64,000 bases of DNA from Pseudomonas sp. CFBP13508 (GCF_005233515.1 NZ_QFZZ01000008.1:124001-188000); one strand, 5' to 3'. Counted from the stretch's first letter, positions 1 through 8,057 are shown. The notes: a model not told the origin generated them from the letters alone. Numbers and translations are program-made.

Positions 1-16
1 AAATTCCTCACGCGGC

Positions 17-25
17 TGGTATGAT
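17..25 (+). promoter_or_regulatory. Candidate extended -10 promoter of the purine permease gene
   Basis: The sequence TGGTATGAT at 17-25 fits an extended -10 element (TGnTATGAT). It lies about 110 nt upstream of the permease start. A -35 partner would fall at or beyond the window edge, so the promoter cannot be completed from this sequence. The rest of 26-133 shows nothing I recognise except a GGGGAG ribosome binding site just before the ATG at 134. Confidence 0.3.
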
Positions 26-133
26 GCGCGGCTTTTTCCGGCCCACGACAATTTTCCAGGCGCTTGCGACGGTCTGTGCTTTGCTGTTGAGGTCGATACA
101 TTCACGGCGCCACGCGCGCCACGGGGAGCAGAC

Positions 134-1429
134 ATGCTGGAAAGGCTGTTTCAACTCAAGGCACACAACACCAACGTGCGCACCGAAATTCTTGCGGGCG
201 TCACGACTTTCCTGGCCATGGCTTACATTCTGTTCGTCAACCCGAGCATCCTCGGCGAGACCGGCATGGACAAAGGCGCGATCTTTGTCGCCACCTGCCT
301 GGCGGCCGCCATCGGCTCGACCGTGATGGGCCTGATCGCCAACTACCCGATTGCTCTCGCTCCGGGCATGGGCCTGAACGCCTTCTTTACCTACACCGTG
401 GTGCTGCACATGGGCCACACCTGGCAGGTGGCGCTGGGTGCGGTGTTCATTTCCGCCGTGCTGTTTTTCCTGCTGTCGATCTTCCGCATCCGTGAATGGA
501 TCATCAACGCCATTCCGCTGCCACTGCGCTCGGCGATCGCCGCCGGTATCGGCCTGTTCCTGGCGCTGATCGCCCTGCACAACGCGGGTATCGTGGTCAG
601 CAACCCGGCGACCATGGTCGGCCTCGGCGATCTGACCAAGCCGGCACCGATTCTGGCGACCGTCGGCTTTGCCGTGATCGTAGCTCTCGAAGCACTGAAG
701 GTGCGCGGCGCGGTGCTGATCGGCATTCTCGCCGTAACCATCGCCTCGATCGTACTGAACGTCACCGAGTTCGGCGGCATCATGTCAATGCCGCCGTCGC
801 TGGCGCCGACCTTCCTGCAACTGGACATCAAAGGTGCGCTGGACATCGGTCTGGTCAGCGTGATCTTCGCTTTCCTGTTCGTCGACCTGTTCGACAACTC
901 CGGGACCCTGATCGGCGTCGCCAAGCGCGCCGGCCTGATGGGCAAGGACGGCCACATGCCGAAAATGGGCCGCGCGCTGATCGCCGACAGCACGGCGGCC
1001 ATGGCCGGCTCGCTGCTGGGTACTTCGACCACCACCAGTTACATCGAATCCGCTGCCGGCGTCAGTGCCGGTGGCCGCACGGGCCTGACCGCCATCGTCG
1101 TGGCAATCCTGTTCCTGCTGGCGCTGTTCTTCTCGCCCCTGGCGGCCAGCGTTCCGGCATTCGCCACCGCGCCAGCGCTGCTGTTCGTCGCCGTGCTGAT
1201 GACTTCGGGCCTGGCGGAAATAGACTGGGACGACATCACCGTGGCAGCACCGGTTGTGGTCACCGCACTGGCGATGCCGTTCACCTATTCGATCGCCAAC
1301 GGCATCGCCTTCGGCTTCATCGCCTGGACTGCCATCAAGCTGCTGTCCGGCCGTGCCCGTGAGCTGAACCCGGCGCTGGTGATCCTGTCGATTCTGTTTG
1401 TGATCAAGTTGGGTTGGTTCAACGCATGA
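134..1429 (+). CDS. NCS2-family (AzgA/GhxP-like) purine permease
   Basis: This 431-residue inner-membrane protein is built of hydrophobic segments throughout and belongs to the AzgA/PbuG/GhxP branch of nucleobase:cation symporter family 2, which imports adenine, guanine or hypoxanthine with protons. Family signatures are visible: APGMGLNAFF near residue 80, DLFDNSGTLIGVAKR near 255 and GTSTTTSYIESAAGVSAGGR near 300. The ATG follows GGGGAG at good spacing. The stop codon overlaps the trmA start (ATGA), so the two genes are probably translationally coupled. The exact purine specificity cannot be read from the sequence. Confidence 0.92.
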   Translation: MLERLFQLKAHNTNVRTEILAGVTTFLAMAYILFVNPSILGETGMDKGAIFVATCLAAAIGSTVMGLIANYPIALAPGMGLNAFFTYTVVLHMGHTWQVALGAVFISAVLFFLLSIFRIREWIINAIPLPLRSAIAAGIGLFLALIALHNAGIVVSNPATMVGLGDLTKPAPILATVGFAVIVALEALKVRGAVLIGILAVTIASIVLNVTEFGGIMSMPPSLAPTFLQLDIKGALDIGLVSVIFAFLFVDLFDNSGTLIGVAKRAGLMGKDGHMPKMGRALIADSTAAMAGSLLGTSTTTSYIESAAGVSAGGRTGLTAIVVAILFLLALFFSPLAASVPAFATAPALLFVAVLMTSGLAEIDWDDITVAAPVVVTALAMPFTYSIANGIAFGFIAWTAIKLLSGRARELNPALVILSILFVIKLGWFNA

Positions 1430-2505
1430 CTTTCGATTCCCAAGCCTACGCCGAACAACTCGAAGCCAAGGTCACGCGTTTGCGTGAACTGCTGGCACCT
1501 TTCGATGCACCCGAGCCGACGGTGTTTGACTCGCCGCTGCAGAACTTCCGCCTGCGCGCCGAATTCCGCCTGTGGCGCGAGGGCGGCGAACGGCATTACG
1601 CGATGTTCTCCCAGGACGACAAGCGCACGCCGATCCTCATCGAGGAATTTCCGATTGCCAGCCTGCGCATCAACCAGTTGATGCCGCAGTTGAAGGCCGC
1701 GTGGCAAGCCAGTTCGGCGCTGAGCCACAAGCTGTTCCAGGTCGAATTCCTGACCACGCTGGCCGGCGACGCGATGATCACCCTTTGCTATCACCGTCCG
1801 CTGGACGAGCACTGGCATGCGGCGGCAACTCAGTTGTCGGCAGATCTGGGCGTGAGCATCATCGGCCGCTCCAAGGGCAAGCGCGAAGTGCTCGGCCAGG
1901 ACTATGTCGTCGAGAAACTCGAAGTCGGCGGCCGCACCTTCAGCTATCGCCAGCCCGAAGGCGCGTTCACCCAGCCCAACGGCACGGTGAACCAGAAGAT
2001 GCTCAATTGGGCATACGAAGCCTTGGGCGATCGCAGCGACGATCTGCTCGAGCTGTACTGCGGCAACGGTAACTTCACCCTGCCGCTGGCGACTCGCGTG
2101 CGCAAAGTGCTCGCCACCGAGATCAGCAAGACTTCGGTCAACGCGGCCCTGAGCAATCTCAGCGAAAACGCTGTGGATAACGTCACGCTGGTGCGTTTGT
2201 CCGCCGAGGAGCTGACCGAAGCGCTCAACGAAGTGCGCCCGTTCCGTCGCCTGCACGGCATCGATCTGAAGAGCTACGAATTCGGCAGCGTCTTCGTCGA
2301 CCCACCACGCGCCGGCATGGACCCGGACACCTGCGAACTGACCCGGCGCTTCGACAATATCCTCTACATCTCCTGCAACCCGGACACCCTGGCGGCCAAC
2401 ATCGCCCAGTTGCATGACACCCACCGCATTACAAAGTGCGCGATGTTTGACCAGTTCCCGTGGACCCATCACATGGAATCCGGTGTGCTGCTGACCCGGC
2501 GTTGA
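1426..2505 (+). CDS. trmA: tRNA (uracil-5-)-methyltransferase TrmA
   Basis: TrmA makes 5-methyluridine at position 54 of the T-loop of tRNA, using S-adenosylmethionine. The 359-residue product has the expected length. It shows the SAM motif LLELYCGNGNFTLPLA, the DPPR motif in VDPPRAGMD, the catalytic cysteine in YISCNPDTLAAN (about Cys317) and the C-terminal general-base glutamate in WTHHMESGVLL (about Glu351). I place the start at the ATG at 1426, which overlaps the permease stop as ATGA, rather than the in-frame TTG 12 nt upstream. A terminator hairpin follows the gene. Confidence 0.97.
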   Translation: MTFDSQAYAEQLEAKVTRLRELLAPFDAPEPTVFDSPLQNFRLRAEFRLWREGGERHYAMFSQDDKRTPILIEEFPIASLRINQLMPQLKAAWQASSALSHKLFQVEFLTTLAGDAMITLCYHRPLDEHWHAAATQLSADLGVSIIGRSKGKREVLGQDYVVEKLEVGGRTFSYRQPEGAFTQPNGTVNQKMLNWAYEALGDRSDDLLELYCGNGNFTLPLATRVRKVLATEISKTSVNAALSNLSENAVDNVTLVRLSAEELTEALNEVRPFRRLHGIDLKSYEFGSVFVDPPRAGMDPDTCELTRRFDNILYISCNPDTLAANIAQLHDTHRITKCAMFDQFPWTHHMESGVLLTRR

Positions 2506-2524
2506 TTGCGGGTATCTGATACGC

Positions 2525-2552
2525 AAAAGCCGTCATGATTGACGGCTTTTTT
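2525..2552. terminator. Intrinsic terminator shared by trmA and the DUF2442 gene
   Basis: AAAAGCCGTC and GACGGCTTTT form a perfect inverted repeat around a 6-nt loop, with further T residues after it on the plus strand and an A-run before it. It lies just after the trmA stop and just before the stop of the convergent DUF2442 gene. It can therefore terminate transcription from both sides. Confidence 0.85.
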
Positions 2553-2559
2553 GTGGGTG

Positions 2560-3006
2560 CTATGGCGCAATATCAGTTTTGCGTGGACGCCCGCCTTTCT
2601 TGCCATTGGCTCGTGCGGCTGCAGATTTGGCAGCACTGCTTTGACGCCCGTTGCGCGAGGCGACGACCGACGCGGCCATCCGCATAAGCGGCGGGCTCGC
2701 TGAAATCATTCCGGCAATGGAAATATCCAGATCCTTGCCCTCATGGCACAGCGCAGTGCCGGCGAAGCCGATCGTCAGACTTGCATAATCGGCCGCTTCG
2801 AACCCCGCGAATTCGGGATACAGCTTCACCGGAAGCAACACACCGCTGCCGTCCTCGAAACGAATGACCAAAGAGGATTCTTCGAAACTCACTGACACGG
2901 CCTGCAAACTATTGGCCTGTCGTACTTCGCCAAGTGTGATGGCGGCATCGAGCATCTCTTCCGTCAGGGGGCGATGCACCGACGGTTTTGCCTTGATGAC
3001 CTTCAT
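2560..3006 (-). CDS. DUF2442 domain protein with basic AT-hook-like tail
   Basis: This 148-residue protein has a DUF2442-like core (about residues 30-100) and then a lysine/arginine/alanine-rich tail ending in GKKGGRPRKTD. The GGRPRK core resembles an AT-hook, so DNA binding is possible but inferred. Its ATG overlaps the stop of the upstream DUF4160 gene by 4 nt (ATGA), so the two are cotranslated. DUF4160-DUF2442 pairs recur in bacterial accessory DNA and are sometimes listed as putative toxin-antitoxin modules. No biochemical function is established for this one. Base composition in sampled lines is near 50% GC, against about 63% in trmA, which suggests transfer. Confidence 0.75.
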   Translation of the reverse strand: MKVIKAKPSVHRPLTEEMLDAAITLGEVRQANSLQAVSVSFEESSLVIRFEDGSGVLLPVKLYPEFAGFEAADYASLTIGFAGTALCHEGKDLDISIAGMISASPPLMRMAASVVASRNGRQSSAAKSAAARANGKKGGRPRKTDIAP

Positions 3007-3431
3007 AATTCGATCTCAACTCCTTCCAATTTGCCGATCAAGGACAGCAGCACTTTGTCTTCATCGGGGTCATAGCGCGCCGATCCGATCCTGTAGGTCT
3101 CGTCGGTGACTGGTTTCATTACGGGCACTTCGTTTGCCTGGCAGTCCCATATCTGATTATCGAGACAAGCGGTCTTCACGGCCGACCACCAGATCCCTCG
3201 TGCTCTACGCAAATGCGCCGGTTGTCCAAGTGACAGACACAAGCCGTTAAGCACAGTGAGCGGTGGTCGTCGGGACAACGGCACGACATCCCACAGATCA
3301 ACTTCGTTGTGCCAGAAGCTGAACCGGAAGCGGGCATTCCAGGCACCCCCATCTACATGGGCGTGCGGTGGGCAGTGTTCGTCTCTCAACATGATGCGAA
3401 TCGACATTCCCTTGTAGCTGCATATCTTCAT
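3003..3431 (-). CDS. DUF4160 domain protein, first gene of a coupled pair
   Basis: This 142-residue product carries the DUF4160 signature near its N terminus: DEHCPPHAHV, a proline/histidine motif like the family's PPHVHV. The C-terminal half (YRIGSARYDPDEDKVLLSL) looks more like a DUF2442-type segment, so the protein may combine both folds. The family has no established activity; the conserved histidines could bind metal, which is inference. The start is the ATG at 3431, preceded on the minus strand by GGATGG. An inverted repeat TAACC-9 nt-GGTTA (3434-3452) overlaps this ribosome binding site and could be an autoregulatory operator. Confidence 0.72.
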   Translation of the reverse strand: MKICSYKGMSIRIMLRDEHCPPHAHVDGGAWNARFRFSFWHNEVDLWDVVPLSRRPPLTVLNGLCLSLGQPAHLRRARGIWWSAVKTACLDNQIWDCQANEVPVMKPVTDETYRIGSARYDPDEDKVLLSLIGKLEGVEIEL

Positions 3432-3670
3432 GCTAACCCATCCGTTAGGTTAATGGATTTCAAGATCTCGAATTTCCTTTCGAGTCCGACGATCGGTTGC
3501 AACCGTGAACGTGGCGGAGGTCATCCAAGGCTAGCGGGCATGGGGGTCGAGGCCTGAGAAATGAACGGAAAAAACGTAAGAAAAGCTGTCGTTACGTTTT
3601 GAAATCAGGACTCGCCTGAATATGGCTGTGCGATCACCGAACATAAAACGCGCGGGGCATTCCTGTTCAA

Positions 3671-3700
3671 TTGACCGATGTAACCATCTAGTACATTTTA
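3671..3700 (+). promoter_or_regulatory. Candidate promoter and operator of the aroQ-dehydrogenase operon
   Basis: TTGACC at 3671-3676 and TACATT at 3692-3697 could form a sigma-70 promoter with a short 15-nt spacer. Positions 3681-3700, read on the minus strand, give TAAAATGTACTAGATGGTTA. That matches 16 of 20 positions of a site at 8038-8057 in front of quiC and the MFS gene (consensus TAAARTGTACTANNNGGTTA). The site overlaps the spacer and -10, as expected for a repressor such as the local TetR protein. The remainder of the 326-bp gap 3432-3757 holds no gene I can support. Confidence 0.55.
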
Positions 3701-3757
3701 CCTCCACAGGCTTAAACCTCTCGGCCCATGCCAAAAACAATAAGTGGAGTTACCCCC

Positions 3758-4198
3758 ATGTCCCCTATCGTTCTGGTGCTTAACGGCCCGAACCTGAACC
3801 TGCTTGGCACCCGCGAGCCGGCGACTTATGGTCATGAAACTCTGGCCGATATTTCGGCACTGTGTGGTCGCGCGGCTGACGAGTTCGGCCTGACCGTGGA
3901 ATTTCGCCAGACCAATCATGAAGGCGAGCTGCTCGACTGGATTCACGCCGCGCGCGGTCGTTGTGCCGGGATCGTGATCAATCCGGCGGCGTGGACGCAC
4001 ACGTCCGTGGCGATTCGCGATGCGCTGGTCGCCAGTGAATTGCCGGTGATTGAGGTGCATCTGTCCAACGTGCATGCCCGCGAGCCGTTCCGTCATCACT
4101 CGTTTGTTTCCGGCATTGCCACGGCGGTGATGTGCGGGTTCGGCAGCCATGGCTATCGCCTGGCGCTGGAGCATTTCAGCCAGCGGTTGCAGAGGTAA
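3758..4198 (+). CDS. aroQ: Type II 3-dehydroquinate dehydratase
   Basis: AroQ interconverts 3-dehydroquinate and 3-dehydroshikimate in the cytoplasm. The 146-residue product has the type II signatures GPNLNLLGTREPATYG (with the active-site Arg and Tyr), VINPAAWTHTSVAIRDAL and IEVHLSNVHAREPFRHHS (catalytic His). The start at 3758 follows GTGGAGTT at suitable spacing; the in-frame ATG at 3728 lacks this. It sits directly ahead of a shikimate/quinate dehydrogenase gene, with a dehydroshikimate dehydratase nearby. It therefore probably serves quinate catabolism and is likely a second copy besides the biosynthetic one. That copy is not in this window. Confidence 0.93.
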   Translation: MSPIVLVLNGPNLNLLGTREPATYGHETLADISALCGRAADEFGLTVEFRQTNHEGELLDWIHAARGRCAGIVINPAAWTHTSVAIRDALVASELPVIEVHLSNVHAREPFRHHSFVSGIATAVMCGFGSHGYRLALEHFSQRLQR

Positions 4199-4203
4199 GA
4201 ACC

Positions 4204-5058
4204 ATGTCGCGTTCCAAGGTGATACTCGCCGGGCTGATCGGCGCCGGGATTCAGGCTTCACGCACGCCGGCATTGCATGAGCACGAAGGTGATGCGCAGG
4301 GCCTGCGTTATCTATACCAGCTCATCGACCTCGATCAATTGCGCCTCGACAGCAAGGCCCTGCCCGACTTGCTGCAAGCGGCGGAGCGAATGAATTACAC
4401 CGGGCTGAACATCACCTTCCCGTGCAAACAGGCCGTCATCCCGCTGCTCGATGAGTTGTCGCCGGAAGCCCGTGGCATCGGCGCGGTGAACACGGTGGTG
4501 CTGAAGGACGGCAAGCGTGTCGGCCACAACACCGATTGCCTCGGTTTCGCCGAGGGTTTTCGCCGGGGTCTGACAGACGCTGCCCGTGAACGCGTCGTCC
4601 AGATGGGCGCCGGTGGCGCTGGCGCGGCGGTGGCCCACGCGCTGCTCAGCGAAGGCGTACGGCAATTGACGATTTTTGATGTCGACCGCGAGCGTGCCGA
4701 GAGCCTGGCAAGCAACCTGAATCAACATTTCGGCCCCAGTCGCGCGCAGGCCGGACTGGATTTGCCCGGGGCGCTGGAGCAGACCGATGGTCTGGTCAAC
4801 ACCACGCCGATGGGCATGGCCAAGCTGCCGGGTTCACCAGTGCCGGCCGGGTTGCTGCGCAGGGAAATGTGGGTCGCGGAGATTGTGTATTTCCCGCTGG
4901 AAACCGAACTGCTGCGCGATGCCCGCGCCTTGGGCTGCCGCACCCTGGATGGCGGCAACATGGCGGTGTTTCAGGCGGTGAAGGCGTTTGAATTGTTCAG
5001 CGGCGTGGTGCCGGATGCGCAGCGCATGCTTGAGCATTTTCAAAGCATGAATGGCTGA
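4204..5058 (+). CDS. Shikimate/quinate dehydrogenase, catabolic NAD-type
   Basis: This 284-residue oxidoreductase belongs to the AroE superfamily. The catalytic lysine lies in ITFPCKQAVIPLLD, the aspartate in GHNTDCLGF, and the dinucleotide-binding loop is MGAGGAGAAVAHAL. After the second beta strand the sequence is FDVDRERAESLA, with an acidic residue where biosynthetic AroE has the NRT that binds the NADP phosphate. This favours NAD+, as in catabolic quinate/shikimate dehydrogenases. The ATG at 4204 follows AGAGGTAAG; the longer frame from 4132 overlaps aroQ. It is 5 nt downstream of aroQ and probably cotranscribed. Substrate preference (quinate, shikimate or both) is inferred. Confidence 0.9.
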   Translation: MSRSKVILAGLIGAGIQASRTPALHEHEGDAQGLRYLYQLIDLDQLRLDSKALPDLLQAAERMNYTGLNITFPCKQAVIPLLDELSPEARGIGAVNTVVLKDGKRVGHNTDCLGFAEGFRRGLTDAARERVVQMGAGGAGAAVAHALLSEGVRQLTIFDVDRERAESLASNLNQHFGPSRAQAGLDLPGALEQTDGLVNTTPMGMAKLPGSPVPAGLLRREMWVAEIVYFPLETELLRDARALGCRTLDGGNMAVFQAVKAFELFSGVVPDAQRMLEHFQSMNG

Positions 5059-5070
5059 ATTTCAAAGCGG

Positions 5071-5168
5071 CCCCTGTGGGAGCGAGCCTGCTCGCGAAGG
5101 CGTCGATTCAGTCAACGAACAGGGCGACTGACACACCGCTCTCGCGAGCAGGCTCGCTCCCACAGGGG
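5071..5168. repeat. REP doublet, type A, outward order
   Basis: GTGGGAGCGAGCCTGCTCGC and its reverse complement enclose a 98-bp element between two convergent genes. The spacer ends in GACTGACACACCGC, which recurs in other copies with this order (9575, 34222). Confidence 0.9.
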
Positions 5169-5176
5169 AGATCGAG

Positions 5177-5854
5177 TCAGGCCTTCAGGTAGCGCAACAC
5201 CGATTCGCAGATCATCTCGCGGTGGCGCTGCTTGATGGTTTCGTCCGGCAGGTCGATCTGGAAGATTTCCCCCAGCGTGTGGCGGTTCGACACGCGATAG
5301 AAGCAGAACGAACTGATCAGCAGATGCACGTCCAGCGCATCGATGCCACGCCGGAACAGACCTTCGTCCGCGCCTCGCTGCAGAATCCCGCCCAAGGTGT
5401 CGAGGATGGTGTTGTTCAGCGCCTTGATCGCATCGGAACGCTTCACGTACTCGGCGTTGTGGATATTTTCGATGCTGACGATGCGCACGAAATCGACGTT
5501 GTGATCGTGGTGATCGAAGGTGAATTCCACCAGGCGGCGGATCGCCAGCTCGGGCGGCAGCTCATCCAGATGCAGACGGTTCTCCGTGCTGCGGATATCG
5601 CCGTATAGCTTCTCCAGCACCTCGACGTACAACTGCTCCTTGCTGCCGAAGTAGTAATAGATCATGCGCTTGGAGGTGTGGATGCGCTCGGCGATCGCGT
5701 CGACGCGGGCGCCGGACAAGCCCTGCTGGACGAACTCGACGATCGCCTCCTGCAGGATGTTCTCACGGGTCTTTTCCGGGTTGTTCTTGCGACTCTTGCG
5801 CGGCACTGCGTCGGACTCGACAGCAGCGGCGGAAAGTTCTGAATTCATGGTCAT
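5177..5854 (-). CDS. TetR/AcrR regulator of the quinate/shikimate cluster
   Basis: This protein of about 225 residues has an N-terminal TetR helix-turn-helix (KTRENILQEAIVEF, then RVDAIAERIHTSKRMIYYYF). A larger helical domain follows that should bind a small effector. It lies 101 nt downstream of quiC on the same strand and probably shares its transcript, so its level would follow that promoter. The likely effector is a pathway metabolite such as quinate, shikimate or dehydroshikimate (inference). I use the ATG at 5854 instead of a TTG at 5881; the ATG at 5848 is also possible, and neither has a strong ribosome binding site. The candidate operators are at 3681-3700 and 8038-8057. Confidence 0.88.
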   Translation of the reverse strand: MTMNSELSAAAVESDAVPRKSRKNNPEKTRENILQEAIVEFVQQGLSGARVDAIAERIHTSKRMIYYYFGSKEQLYVEVLEKLYGDIRSTENRLHLDELPPELAIRRLVEFTFDHHDHNVDFVRIVSIENIHNAEYVKRSDAIKALNNTILDTLGGILQRGADEGLFRRGIDALDVHLLISSFCFYRVSNRHTLGEIFQIDLPDETIKQRHREMICESVLRYLKA

Positions 5855-5955
5855 CGCGGGCTCACGGCCATCACTGCACAAGCGGCGATTATGGGCCGCG
5901 CGGGACAGTGAAGGAAGCCGCGCAGCCGGTGTTTGATCCCGCGTTTACGAATTCC

Positions 5956-7857
5956 CTACAACTTCGCCTGACGCACCGCACCGCTGCGGGATTTGGCCAT
6001 CGCCGCCAGCCGCACCGCGACGTTGGCCGCGCCGTAGCCGGCATAGCCATTCTTGCGCTGGATGATCTCGAAGAAGAACCGCCCCTCGAACGGCTCGGTG
6101 TAGACATGAAACAACTCGCCGCCCTGGGCATCACGGTCGTAGAGCACGTTGTAATAGGCCAGTTCGCTGAGGAATTCATCGTCGAAATCGAAACGCGCCG
6201 CAAGGTCGTCGTAGTAGTTGAGCGGGATGTCCAGCAGCGGCACGCCGGCCTCTTTGGCGCGACTGACCTGGGCGAAGATGTCGTCACAATCGAAGGCGAT
6301 ATGGTGCACGCCGGAGCCGCGATAACTCGATAGCGCATGCGAAATGGCAGTGTTGCGGTTCTCGGAGATGTTCAGCGGCAGCCGGATCGAACTGTCGCGA
6401 CTGCGCAGTGCGCGGCTCTTCACCAGGCCGTACGGATCGGGCAGCACCACTTCGTCGTCGGCCTCGAAATCGAGCAGGCTTTTGTAGAACAGCACCCAAC
6501 TGTCGAGGCTGTCGGCCGGCAGCGCCATGGCCATGTGATCGATACGCTTGAGGCCGCCGCCGGTCTGCGCGTCCGGCAACAGATTGAAATCGGTGCCGTA
6601 CACGTCGGCGTCCGCATCGACCAGATAAATCAGGCTGCCGTCCGGTGCGCGCACCGCCGCCAGCTCCAGTTCATTCGGCCCGACCAGCCCGCGATAGGGC
6701 TGCCCCTTGTAAGCGACGGCGCGGGCCAGCGCACTGGCGCTGTCCTTGACCCGCACGGCCGTGGCGCACAGCGACGGGCCGTGGGCTTCGAAAAAGCTGT
6801 GGGCGAACGAATACGGCTCGGAGTTGAGGATCAGGTTGATATCGCCCTGACGCAGCAGGCTGACGCTCTTGGAGCGATGCTGCCCGGCCTTGGCAAAGCC
6901 GAGGCGTTGCAGCCAGTGACTGAGCTTCGCGCCCAGCGCTTCGTCGACGGCAAATTCGAGAAATTCCACACCGTTGTATTCGCTGGCCGGCGGCGTTTCG
7001 AAAAGAATTTCACGGTTGGCCACCGGCGTCGCTTCTTGCTCGAGACGCTGGCGGGTCTTCTCTTCCAGATACAGCAGCGAGCGCAAACCGTCGGCGGCGT
7101 TGGCCCGTGGCGGTGCGGCGCGGAAGCCGTCGTTGAAGATTTCCAGCGACAACGGCCCGGTATAGCCACTCTTGATGATCGGTGCGAGGAAACCCGGCAG
7201 ATCGAATTCGCCCTGCCCCGGGAAGCAACGGAAATGCCGGCTCCACTCCAGCACATCCATGGCCAGGATCGGCGCGTCGGCCATTTGCACGAAGAAGATC
7301 TTCTCGCCGGGAATGTCGGCGATCGCGCTGGGATCGCCCTTCAGCGACAGGGTGTGAAAGCTGTCGAGCAGCACGCCGAGGTTAGGGTGATCAGCCTGAC
7401 GAACGATGTCCCAGACCTGTTGATAAGTATTGACGTGACGGCCCCAGGCCAGCGCTTCGTAACCGATGCGCAAGCCACGGGCGCCGGCGCGTTCGGCCAG
7501 CAGGCGCAAATCATCGACGAGGATTTTTTGATCGCCGACACTGTCCGGCGAGGCGTTGCTGCAGACCAGCACCAGATCGGTGCCAAGCTCCTGCATCAGA
7601 TCGAACTTGCGCTCGGCACGCTCCAGGTTACGCGCCAGACGATCACGGCGGCAGCCTTCGAAATCACGAAACGGCTGAAACAGGGTGATGGCGATCCCCA
7701 GATCGGCGCACATCTGTTTAATTTCCCGGGGACTGCCGTCGTAGTACAGGAGGTCGTTTTCGAAAATCTCCACGCCGTCGAACCCGGCGGCGGCAATGGC
7801 TTCGAGTTTTTCCGGCAGGGTGCCGCTCAAGGAAACGGTGGCAATGGAACGCTGCAT
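5956..7857 (-). CDS. quiC: 3-dehydroshikimate dehydratase QuiC with C-terminal HPPD-like domain
   Basis: QuiC dehydrates 3-dehydroshikimate to protocatechuate. The 633-residue product joins two domains. Residues 1 to about 270 form an AP-endonuclease-2/xylose-isomerase-like TIM barrel with likely metal ligands in GYEALAWG, LLDSFHTLS and LSLEIFNDGF. From about 290 to 620 lies a vicinal-oxygen-chelate pair resembling 4-hydroxyphenylpyruvate dioxygenase. The second half keeps HMAMAL, GVHHIAF and FFEIIQRKNGY, so the 2-His-1-Glu metal triad looks intact. Such fusions are known for Pseudomonas QuiC1 enzymes. The ATG follows GGGAG. Older annotation may call it a sugar-phosphate isomerase/HPPD fusion. 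Confidence 0.93.
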   Translation of the reverse strand: MQRSIATVSLSGTLPEKLEAIAAAGFDGVEIFENDLLYYDGSPREIKQMCADLGIAITLFQPFRDFEGCRRDRLARNLERAERKFDLMQELGTDLVLVCSNASPDSVGDQKILVDDLRLLAERAGARGLRIGYEALAWGRHVNTYQQVWDIVRQADHPNLGVLLDSFHTLSLKGDPSAIADIPGEKIFFVQMADAPILAMDVLEWSRHFRCFPGQGEFDLPGFLAPIIKSGYTGPLSLEIFNDGFRAAPPRANAADGLRSLLYLEEKTRQRLEQEATPVANREILFETPPASEYNGVEFLEFAVDEALGAKLSHWLQRLGFAKAGQHRSKSVSLLRQGDINLILNSEPYSFAHSFFEAHGPSLCATAVRVKDSASALARAVAYKGQPYRGLVGPNELELAAVRAPDGSLIYLVDADADVYGTDFNLLPDAQTGGGLKRIDHMAMALPADSLDSWVLFYKSLLDFEADDEVVLPDPYGLVKSRALRSRDSSIRLPLNISENRNTAISHALSSYRGSGVHHIAFDCDDIFAQVSRAKEAGVPLLDIPLNYYDDLAARFDFDDEFLSELAYYNVLYDRDAQGGELFHVYTEPFEGRFFFEIIQRKNGYAGYGAANVAVRLAAMAKSRSGAVRQAKL

Positions 7858-7893
7858 GTTTCAACTCCCGGACTGCGCCGCTTTATCTTTACT

Positions 7894-7980
7894 GTAGGAG
7901 CTGCCGAAGGCTGCGATCGTTTGATCTTGATTGCCAAAACAGCAAATTCAAAAGATCGCAGCCTTCGCCAGCTCCTACCG
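7894..7980. repeat. REP-like doublet, type B
   Basis: TAGGAGCTGCCGAAGGCTGC and a near-perfect reverse complement flank a spacer, forming an 87-bp element upstream of quiC. A related element lies at 54374-54457. It separates quiC from the shared control region. Confidence 0.85.
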
Positions 7981-8006
7981 GGGAATGGGTTTTTATAGTG
8001 AGGGAA

Positions 8007-8057
8007 ATTATTGGCTGCATCCCTGCGCGCAGCAATTTAAAGTGTACTACCCGGTTA
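8007..8057. promoter_or_regulatory. Control region between quiC and the MFS gene: candidate promoter and operator
   Basis: TAAAGTGTACTACCCGGTTA at 8038-8057 matches the aroQ-side site in all positions but four. Its core ACTACCCGGTTAGT (8046-8059) is palindromic at 12 of 14 positions, as expected for a TetR-family dimer. On the minus strand TTGCTG (8035-8030) and AATAAT (8012-8007), with a 17-nt spacer, make a plausible quiC promoter next to the operator. The rest of the 361-bp gap 7858-8218 holds the type B repeat and no gene. Confidence 0.5.

Noticed and set aside
3531..3740. A 69-codon minus-strand frame in the aroQ upstream region
   Set aside because: It crosses the candidate promoter and operator of aroQ, has no recognisable domain and no good ribosome binding site.
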